From the NCBI GenBank assembly GCA_003280105.1, contig QCFX01000006.1:1-64000 (forward strand): DNA of 64,000 bases, written 5' to 3'. The translations under genes were made by a program, and so were the position numbers. Below the pieces are notes generated by a model, which was not told the DNA's origin, searched no databases, and worked only from the letters and a program-made list of their open reading frames with translations. This stretch comes from Prochlorococcus sp. AG-363-N20. Lineage in GTDB: Bacteria > Cyanobacteriota > Cyanobacteriia > PCC-6307 > Cyanobiaceae. Numbering within the stretch: position 1 is the stretch's first letter; the number at the start of each line of letters is the position of its first letter. Positions 57,636-64,000 of this stretch are shown piece by piece.

Positions 57636-58814
57636 TCATTTAGTAGATGATTCCTGCAGTTCCTGCAAAGCATCCTCACAAGCTCTAACCAATTCATCAC
57701 AGCTAAACCCCTGAGCCTGAGCAAGTAGAGCCAAAGCCCCTGCACCCACTCCTTCCTTGACATATCCCAATTCATAATCAAACAGTGCTTGATAACTACT
57801 TTTATCAAAATGAAGACCTGTAGACATTCCAAGAAGACCAACATCAAAGAATTCTCCAACAAGTTCAATCAATTGAACAAACGAACTCTCTCTATAAGAG
57901 TTCTCAAATCTTTCGGTTGTTAACCAGGCAGTTGTTCCCAAAGAAATTCCTTCTACAAAGCCTGAACGCATAGAACTCTTTAGCTCTGAAAGTGCTAAAG
58001 CCAAAACAGCCAACATCTGACTCCCTCCACCTAAAAGAACTTTTTGTTCAATTTCTCTTGCTCCAATCAAAAGCCCTGCAGCGAAAGGCTGAAAAGGGTC
58101 GCCAACTGCCGCCACTAATCTCAGAGATGATGGACAAGACCCTAAACCTGAGGCATTCAAACCTCTTTGAACAAGATCCTTCTTAAGTTGAAATGGTGGT
58201 CTAATCAGGCTACCAAAAATCAAATTACCTACAGGAACACCTAAGCCTGTCAATACAGCCTGCGCAGTTGTAGTTCCACCAGGAACACACTCAGCTAGTA
58301 AAAGTGGTTTCTTCAATTTCAACCCAGCGGAGTAACCACGAGCCCAAAGCCTCCTAACTCTCTCCAGAGTCATTGCTTTACCTGTGCTAACGCACTCAGA
58401 GGGTCCAAGAGAAGGAACTTCGACTCGAAGATGGGGAAATTGAGGGAATTGATGTAGGCCTAGAGCTAGTACAAGGGGCTTGGTTTTCAACAAGCGAGTT
58501 GCAACAAAGCTGATCAATGCAGGAGAAACACCGGCAGGAAGAGGAGGGAGAGGCCATCTTGTTGCGTTTCGAGGGCCATTTAAAAGCAACTCAGCATCAG
58601 CAATAGCTGTATATTTCCGAGATTCTGTAGTCGCTCCAGCTGCCGAAACACCCTCTACCTCTGCTGTACGCGTTCCTGCAAGAATTAGGAGAACAGAAAA
58701 ATCTAATGATTTAACTGACCACGTCTGAAGCCACCGATCAATACGATCTGGTGAAGAACCACCTCCAAAAGCCTTGCTAGCAGTTGGGAGTCTAAATAGG
58801 GGGTCATTATCCAT
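57636..58814 (-). CDS. UPF0284 / TIGR00303 protein related to CobT
   Basis: 392 residues. Related to nicotinate-nucleotide:dimethylbenzimidazole phosphoribosyltransferase. Marks: LILAGTRTAEVEGVSAAGAT, ECVPGGTTTAQAVLTGLGVP, VAAVGDPFQPFAAGLLIGA and VLLGGGSQMLAVLALALSE. Family members may activate a lower ligand for cobamide assembly (inference). Marine picocyanobacteria make pseudocobalamin (established). Starts 12 bases after DUF2232. Confidence 0.85.
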   Translation of the reverse strand: MDNDPLFRLPTASKAFGGGSSPDRIDRWLQTWSVKSLDFSVLLILAGTRTAEVEGVSAAGATTESRKYTAIADAELLLNGPRNATRWPLPPLPAGVSPALISFVATRLLKTKPLVLALGLHQFPQFPHLRVEVPSLGPSECVSTGKAMTLERVRRLWARGYSAGLKLKKPLLLAECVPGGTTTAQAVLTGLGVPVGNLIFGSLIRPPFQLKKDLVQRGLNASGLGSCPSSLRLVAAVGDPFQPFAAGLLIGAREIEQKVLLGGGSQMLAVLALALSELKSSMRSGFVEGISLGTTAWLTTERFENSYRESSFVQLIELVGEFFDVGLLGMSTGLHFDKSSYQALFDYELGYVKEGVGAGALALLAQAQGFSCDELVRACEDALQELQESSTK

Positions 58815-58826
58815 ACCACCTTAAAA

Positions 58827-59504
58827 TTAAAGGGGGTCCAAAGCGACAAGGCTATTCAATACATTTGGGGGATCAGGCATTGGTGCCTGCAGCCTCGGGA
58901 AAACCCAAAATGCCAAAGCATGCAAAGTAAGTACATACACCAATTCCTGAACAATCACTAGGAGTAAAGCAACAAGCTGGACATGAATAAGTTCTGGAAC
59001 AAATTGAAGGCTGAAAAGTTCTACAAACCTTTCAATTAAGCCATATCCTGCTCTAGTAATAATCACCCAAAGATTCTCTCCAACCAAGAGCGAGAGAACT
59101 AACACTCTTACAAAAAAGCCACAAGTTCCAATAAAAACTCCCACTGCCCAACTTAACCACCAATTAAATCTGAGCTGCCAACTCCATCCAAGCCAAAGAG
59201 CAAGCAAACCGTAAGGGAAAAGAATCAGAGGACCACGAACAGGTCCCATAAGTACAATCAAGAGCAATACACATAGAAAAACACCTTCAAGGCCTGCATA
59301 AGAGCCTCTGCGAACCTGCAGAAGAGCTAATGGCAAAGGCAATGCAAGCCTGAAAAGAGCTCCTCCTATAGGCAAGTAATAAAGAGCAATCCAAATTAAA
59401 GCCGAGGCGGCTGCAAGATAGGAGGCCTCCATCATTCTGAGCGCCTGTTTACGTGTAATTGGTTCAGATCTTCTGAGCCTCTTATGTTCTCTAAACAATC
59501 CCAT
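58827..59504 (-). CDS. DUF2232 family multi-pass membrane protein
   Basis: 225 residues from ATG 59504, which overlaps the TGA of the preceding lipoprotein gene (TGATG). About six hydrophobic segments: SYLAAASALIWIALYYLPIG, VFLCVLLLIVLMGPVRGPLI, WLSWAVGVFIGTCGFFVRV and LVALLLVIVQELVYVLTL. Function unknown; homologues are widespread in bacteria (YybS-like). Part of the topA operon. Confidence 0.8.
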   Translation of the reverse strand: MGLFREHKRLRRSEPITRKQALRMMEASYLAAASALIWIALYYLPIGGALFRLALPLPLALLQVRRGSYAGLEGVFLCVLLLIVLMGPVRGPLILFPYGLLALWLGWSWQLRFNWWLSWAVGVFIGTCGFFVRVLVLSLLVGENLWVIITRAGYGLIERFVELFSLQFVPELIHVQLVALLLVIVQELVYVLTLHALAFWVFPRLQAPMPDPPNVLNSLVALDPL

Positions 59505-59998
59505 CAACGTCTATTCCTAGGAATATTCATCTTTTTCGCAGAATCAGATGGACTCTCGACAAGTTCTATACGCTCTACCTCAAAACGAATACCCGCTTTC
59601 CTTAAAGCTTTAGTAACCGTTTCTGCTGGTGCAGATGGATTTGCTGCAGAAAGTTTAATTGTAATTCGATAAGGCTGAGGGGTAAAAGGGATTACTTTCT
59701 CTTCTGGCCTGGTTCTTTTCTGATCCTTAGAAATCTGGAGAAGAACTTCTTTGTTTTTGGAAGAAGCTATAACTTTCTGTACTTTTTTCTTTTTATTAAA
59801 TGACTTGGAATTTACTGAAAGTCTTTCTCTTTTTTCCTCCAACTCCTTCTTTGGCGTTGGATCTAATGGAGCATCAAAGCTTTCTGCCAATTGCTGACCT
59901 ATTTCACTTTGCCCACAAGATTGAACTAAAAGGAAAATAAATGGCAAAAAAGATAGTTTCAAGCCTTTGGAGAAAGAATATGATCTCAAAAAAGACAT
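59504..59998 (-). CDS. Predicted lipoprotein of unknown function
   Basis: 164 residues from ATG 59998, overlapping the topA stop by two bases (TGATG). The signal region LKLSFLPFIFLLVQSC ends in a lipobox cysteine. The mature part is Lys/Glu-rich (KKELEEKRERLSVNSKSFNK), probably coiled or disordered, followed by a small beta-type domain (YRITIKLSAANPSAPAETV, KALRKAGIRFEVERIELVE). No known family recognised. Confidence 0.65.
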   Translation of the reverse strand: MSFLRSYSFSKGLKLSFLPFIFLLVQSCGQSEIGQQLAESFDAPLDPTPKKELEEKRERLSVNSKSFNKKKKVQKVIASSKNKEVLLQISKDQKRTRPEEKVIPFTPQPYRITIKLSAANPSAPAETVTKALRKAGIRFEVERIELVESPSDSAKKMNIPRNRR

Positions 59999-62706
59999 CA
60001 AGCTTCTCCAGGCTTTATTACCTTCACAGCACTAGCACGTAACCTTCCTGATTTCGTTGTTGCGCGAGACTTACTAGCCGGACTTTTTTTAGAGGTTTTG
60101 GGAGAGGTTTTAGTGGTTTTTTTGGCTTTAGAAGCTCGGCTCTTAGAGGTTTTCTTTTTCGACGTTTTTGCAGCTAATAATTCAACCGCCTCATCAAGGG
60201 TAATTTCATCAGCGGTTTTTCCTTCTGGAAGTGATGCATTTACCTTGCCTTGCTTTACATAAAGCCCATATGGGCCGTCAAAAACATGAATCGTCTCTTC
60301 ACTGCCGTTTGGTTTACCAAGATCTTTGAGAGCAGTTCTACCACCTCTACCCCTTTTAGGCATTGCCAATAATTCAAGAGCCCTAGATAACACGACCTCA
60401 AGGACATCATCCTCGCCTTTAAGTGATCGATAATCCTTCTCCCCTTTGCCTTTGTCCCAAACCACATAAGGGCCAAAACGACCTAAACCAGCCTGTACGC
60501 GCCCTCCCGTTGGGTGGTCTCCTAATAAACGAGGTAACCGAAGCAACCCCAACGCTTCTTCTAAACTGAGATCTTCAGGCTTAACGGTTTTAGGCAAAGA
60601 AGCTCTTTTAGGTTTAGGCGTCTCTTCACTAACCTGACCTCGTTGAACATAAGGTCCATATTGTCCGAACAGAAGAAAAACCTCATCACCAGTCTCAGGG
60701 TCAACGCCTAGAGCCTCTGGACCATCTGCTTTTTGCTTAAGAATTAGTTCTACTTTTTCCTCATCCAGTTCTCCTGGGGTCATTTCTTTAGGCAATGTTG
60801 CCTTGATCAACTCTTCTTCTCCTGCCTCTCCTATGCGCTTTGACTCCAAATATGCTCCAAACCTTCCAATTCGAACTACACAGGGCAATCCCTCAAGATC
60901 AATTGTTCTAGATGATCCTGGGTCAATATCACCCTCTCGTTGTTGTACTTGAGTTTCAAGTCCATCATTACCTTTATAGAAGCTTTCTAAATAAGGAAGC
61001 CATTGAACCTTCCCGGTAGAAATTTCATCCAATGTTGACTCCATTCTTGCCGTGAAACTTGTATCAACCAAATCTGGAAAATGTTCCTCCAAAAGAGCAG
61101 TAACGGCAAATGCCGTGAAGCTCGGAATCAAAGAATTACTCTGAAGTTCAGAATATCCACGATCAACAATTGTTCCAATGATGCTTGCATAAGTAGAAGG
61201 TCTACCAATACCTTCTTTTTCTAAAGTTTTAACGAGGGAAGCCTCGCTATATCTCGAAGGAGGTTGAGTTTGATGACCTAAAGCTTCTAAATCTTTTGGA
61301 GTTACAGAATCTCCTTCGGCTAAGTCTGGCAAAAGGACCTCTTGACCTTCAAGCGCCGCTTCTGGATCATCATTACCTTCCACATATGCTCGAAAGAAGC
61401 CAGGGAAATCTATTCGTTTACCATTTGCTCGAAATAAAGCCTCTGAAACCTGTAAGTCAATTGCAAGCATCGTCAAGCGAGCTTCTGCCATCTGACTGGC
61501 GACAGTTCTCTTCCAAATCAATTCATATAAAGATAAATCTCTTCCTTCTAAGGCTGTCTCAGTAGGAGCCCTAAAAGTCTCACCAGCGGGTCTAATAGCT
61601 TCATGTGCTTCTTGCGCATTCCGAGATTTTGTACTGAACTGCCTAGCTTCCTTACTTAAATATTCAGACCCATATCGAGATTCAACACATTTCCGTGCTG
61701 CATTAATAGCTTGCGTTGAAAGGTTTACAGAATCTGTACGCATATAAGTGATAAAACCTCTCTCATATAAACCTTGGGCGCATCTCATAGTCTCTCGAGC
61801 AGAAAGCCGAAGCTTTCGATTTGCTTCCTGCTGAAGAGTACTCGTTGTGAAAGGGGGAACAGGTTTTCTTACGGCTGCCTTCTCTTCAACACTCTTAACG
61901 GTCCAATCAGTAGAACGAAGCCTTTCAACAAGACTTTGCGCCTCTTTTTCACTAATCAATCTGGCTTTAGTATCCGATTTAAGTTCTCCTGTTGTCTCAT
62001 CAAAATCATTACCATTTGCAACTTTCTGATTAGAAATACTTATTAATCTAGCGTCAAAACTATTTGCTCCTTTTTGAAGATTGGCCTTTAAATCCCAATA
62101 ACTTCCACTTCGAAAAGCTCTACGAGCCCGCTCCCTCTGAACCAGCAACCTCACTGAAACTGATTGCACTCGACCAGCAGAAAGCCCCCAAGCAACCTTC
62201 TTCCATAAAAGTGGTGAAAGTGTATATCCAACAAGTCGGTCAAGGATTCTTCGTGTTTCCTGAGCATGCACCAATTCCATATCCAGATCCCTCGTCTTTT
62301 CTAATGCTTTTGAAATAGCTTCTTTAGTTATCTCATGAAAAACCATCCTTTTAACAGGTACTTTCGGAGCTAACAACTGCAACAAATGCCAACTAATACT
62401 TTCACCTTCTCGGTCTTCATCAGTAGCCAGCAACAACTGACTTGCCCCTTTCAAAGCATCCTTTAAAGCTTTAACAATCTTTTTTTTATCTTTTGGGACA
62501 ACATAGAGAGGTTCAAAATCAGCAGTTGTGTTAACGCCAAGATTCGCCCACTTCTGCCCTTTTTGAGCAGCAGGAATCTCACTTGCGTTATTAGGGAGAT
62601 CTCTGACATGCCCCATAGATGCTTCCACTTGGAAGTCCTTTGGAAGAAACTTCCTAATGGTTCGTGCCTTTGTGGGGCTTTCAACAATTACTAGTGTGTG
62701 CGCCAT
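59998..62706 (-). CDS. topA: DNA topoisomerase I (type IA)
   Basis: Relaxes negative supercoils. 902 residues from ATG 62706. Toprim domain: HTLVIVESPTKARTIRKFL and LLLATDEDREGESISWHLLQ. Catalytic Tyr in GFITYMRTDSVNLS (about residue 315). Four C-terminal repeats replace zinc fingers: GRFGAYLESK, GQYGPYVQRG, GRFGPYVVWD and DGPYGLYVKQG. The last 60 residues are a Lys/Ser/Thr-rich basic tail. First gene of a five-gene minus-strand operon and divergent from ndhB. Confidence 0.95.
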   Translation of the reverse strand: MAHTLVIVESPTKARTIRKFLPKDFQVEASMGHVRDLPNNASEIPAAQKGQKWANLGVNTTADFEPLYVVPKDKKKIVKALKDALKGASQLLLATDEDREGESISWHLLQLLAPKVPVKRMVFHEITKEAISKALEKTRDLDMELVHAQETRRILDRLVGYTLSPLLWKKVAWGLSAGRVQSVSVRLLVQRERARRAFRSGSYWDLKANLQKGANSFDARLISISNQKVANGNDFDETTGELKSDTKARLISEKEAQSLVERLRSTDWTVKSVEEKAAVRKPVPPFTTSTLQQEANRKLRLSARETMRCAQGLYERGFITYMRTDSVNLSTQAINAARKCVESRYGSEYLSKEARQFSTKSRNAQEAHEAIRPAGETFRAPTETALEGRDLSLYELIWKRTVASQMAEARLTMLAIDLQVSEALFRANGKRIDFPGFFRAYVEGNDDPEAALEGQEVLLPDLAEGDSVTPKDLEALGHQTQPPSRYSEASLVKTLEKEGIGRPSTYASIIGTIVDRGYSELQSNSLIPSFTAFAVTALLEEHFPDLVDTSFTARMESTLDEISTGKVQWLPYLESFYKGNDGLETQVQQREGDIDPGSSRTIDLEGLPCVVRIGRFGAYLESKRIGEAGEEELIKATLPKEMTPGELDEEKVELILKQKADGPEALGVDPETGDEVFLLFGQYGPYVQRGQVSEETPKPKRASLPKTVKPEDLSLEEALGLLRLPRLLGDHPTGGRVQAGLGRFGPYVVWDKGKGEKDYRSLKGEDDVLEVVLSRALELLAMPKRGRGGRTALKDLGKPNGSEETIHVFDGPYGLYVKQGKVNASLPEGKTADEITLDEAVELLAAKTSKKKTSKSRASKAKKTTKTSPKTSKKSPASKSRATTKSGRLRASAVKVIKPGEA

Positions 62707-62840
62707 AGGCGAAGAGCATATACAGCAACCGTTATTCCTCTCTATCGCACCGACGAGCGAGCTGCATAGATCCTTCTCATATCTAGTGCTCAATTAGTAA
62801 CGCAGCTAGAGTCATGAAAATGGTCTGAAATCGAAAAAAA

Positions 62841-64000
62841 ATGCCCGAAATGGGTGCACTCCTAATCTCAATCCAGGCCATTGCCAGTCCTGGGGAGCTG
62901 TTAAATCTTGCCCTTCACGCAGAAGCTGTTGCTCCTGAAGGGGCAGTGCTTTTAGCAATGTTAGGCACCTTGATAATTGATCTTGCCGGAGAAGAAGCAG
63001 CTGCAAAATGGGCCCCGCCTATCTGTTATTTGGGACTTAGTACTGCCTTAGTCCTTCTAGCTATGCAATGGAATGCACCACTAGAAGCTTCTTTTCTTGG
63101 AGCGTTTCTTGCCGACAATCTTGCAATTGCTTTTAGATCAGTAATCGCTCTTTCAACTTTAATTTCACTGCTTATAAGTTGGAAATATGCGGAACAAAGT
63201 GGAAGTCCTGTAGGTGAATATGCAGCAATTCTTCTTGCCGCAACACTTGGAGCAATGCTTTTATGTGGGTCAACAGACCTGATAAGTGTCTTCGTTTCAC
63301 TTGAGACCCTTTCGGTTGCAAGCTATCTTCTATCTGGCTACTTGAAACGGGATGCACGTAGTTCAGAAGCCGCATTGAAATATCTATTAGTTGGATCTGC
63401 CGCTGCAGCTGTTTTTCTCTATGGAGCGTCACTCCTATACGGAATCAGTGGAAATACAAGTTTAGAAAGCATTGGAATTGCTTTGACAGATGGGCCAACG
63501 GCTTTGACAGCGCTTGCTCTAGTTTTTGTTCTTGCCACTGTCGCATTCAAAATAGCTGCTGTTCCTTTCCACCAATGGACTCCTGATGTTTACGAAGGGT
63601 CGCCAACTCCTGTAGTCGCATTCTTATCAGTAGGGTCAAAAGCAGCAGGCTTTGCCCTGGCAGTAAGACTCTTGATCGGTTGCTTTAGCGCTTTCGATAG
63701 TCAATGGAAGCTTTTGTTTACTGTCTTAGCTGTTTTAAGCATGTCACTAGGGAACGTAGTAGCCCTAGCGCAAACTTCGATGAAAAGGATGCTTGCTTAT
63801 AGCTCTATAGGACAAGCTGGTTTTGTGATGATTGGGCTTGTTTGCGGAACTGAGGATGGCTTTGCCGCAATGGTGCTTTATATGGCTGCCTACTTGTTTA
63901 TGAATCTTGGAGCTTTCGCATGCATCATTCTTTTCTCAATACGCACTGGTAGTGACAGGATTTCCGATTATGCAGGCCTTTACCAAAAAGATCCTTTAAT
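62841..64000 (+). CDS. ndhB: NAD(P)H-quinone oxidoreductase subunit 2 (NdhB), 3' end outside window
   Basis: Antiporter-like membrane subunit of the NDH-1 complex for respiration and cyclic electron flow. The frame is open from ATG 62841 to the last base (386 codons and two bases), so the C-terminal part is missing. Translated start [20 protein letters not shown], then [40 protein letters not shown] (proton channel Lys and His) and [20 protein letters not shown] are the family marks. Divergent from topA across 134 bases. Confidence 0.95.
   Translation, partial: MPEMGALLISIQAIASPGELLNLALHAEAVAPEGAVLLAMLGTLIIDLAGEEAAAKWAPPICYLGLSTALVLLAMQWNAPLEASFLGAFLADNLAIAFRSVIALSTLISLLISWKYAEQSGSPVGEYAAILLAATLGAMLLCGSTDLISVFVSLETLSVASYLLSGYLKRDARSSEAALKYLLVGSAAAAVFLYGASLLYGISGNTSLESIGIALTDGPTALTALALVFVLATVAFKIAAVPFHQWTPDVYEGSPTPVVAFLSVGSKAAGFALAVRLLIGCFSAFDSQWKLLFTVLAVLSMSLGNVVALAQTSMKRMLAYSSIGQAGFVMIGLVCGTEDGFAAMVLYMAAYLFMNLGAFACIILFSIRTGSDRISDYAGLYQKDPL

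Overview
The window is a stretch of the chromosome of a marine picocyanobacterium, most likely a low-light Prochlorococcus (genus-level inference from remembered protein families; no search was run). Supporting signs are oxygenic photosynthesis genes (psaF, psaJ, petC, petA, ndhB, a high-light-inducible protein), an aa3-type oxidase cluster, a cyanobacterial AbrB-type regulator (cyAbrB), moderately AT-rich DNA, very short intergenic gaps, and many TTG/GTG starts and stop/start overlaps. No insertion sequence, phage gene, CRISPR array, integrase or attachment site was seen. About 65 protein genes and two tRNAs fill almost all of the sequence, and nearly all belong to recognisable core families.

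Layout. 1-5 kb: end of argB, a small membrane-anchored protein, priA, a roughly 375-base intergenic region with hairpins, and the principal sigma factor. 5-14 kb: hemC, ppa, an M32 carboxypeptidase, yjbQ, a pterin dehydratase, a FutB-like permease, a UPF0104 membrane protein and larC. 14-22 kb: xthA, hemL, an SPFH protein, yajQ, a DprA-like protein, a Pta-like P-loop/DRTGG protein, an SDR and map. 22-29 kb: a translation block (rplS, tRNA-Trp, a small SH3-like protein, terminator, tRNA-Asp, gltX), a CPA1 antiporter, a DUF1643 protein, an HLIP and tsaD. 29-36 kb: psaF-psaJ, gmk, rqcH, tatC, petC-petA, lgt-cobM. 36-44 kb: a RodZ-like protein, ppx, a UbiA prenyltransferase coupled to an LD-carboxypeptidase, ispD, a K+ channel and fabG. 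44-53 kb: a monocistronic groEL, then ctaA-ctaB-ABC exporter on the minus strand facing away from ctaC-ctaD-ctaE on the plus strand. 53-64 kb: cyAbrB, ribE, a bifunctional-nuclease family protein, an Fe-S aldo/keto reductase, a minus-strand operon reading topA - lipoprotein - DUF2232 - UPF0284 - substrate-binding lipoprotein, and the first part of ndhB.

The genes work together in several groups: tetrapyrrole and corrin synthesis (hemC, hemL, cobM, UPF0284, ctaA/ctaB), photosynthetic and respiratory electron transport (psaFJ, petCA, ndhB, ctaCDE), protein export and lipoprotein maturation (tatC, lgt, and two or more predicted lipoproteins), and translation and quality control (rplS, gltX, tsaD, map, rqcH, groEL).

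I did not find a convincing new defence or mobile system. The most useful second looks are a UbiA gene whose conserved N-terminus lies upstream of any ATG/GTG/TTG codon, competing hairpins in the rplS and psaF leaders, a structured intergenic region before the sigma factor, an 18-base palindrome upstream of ispD, and chained TGATG couplings after topA.
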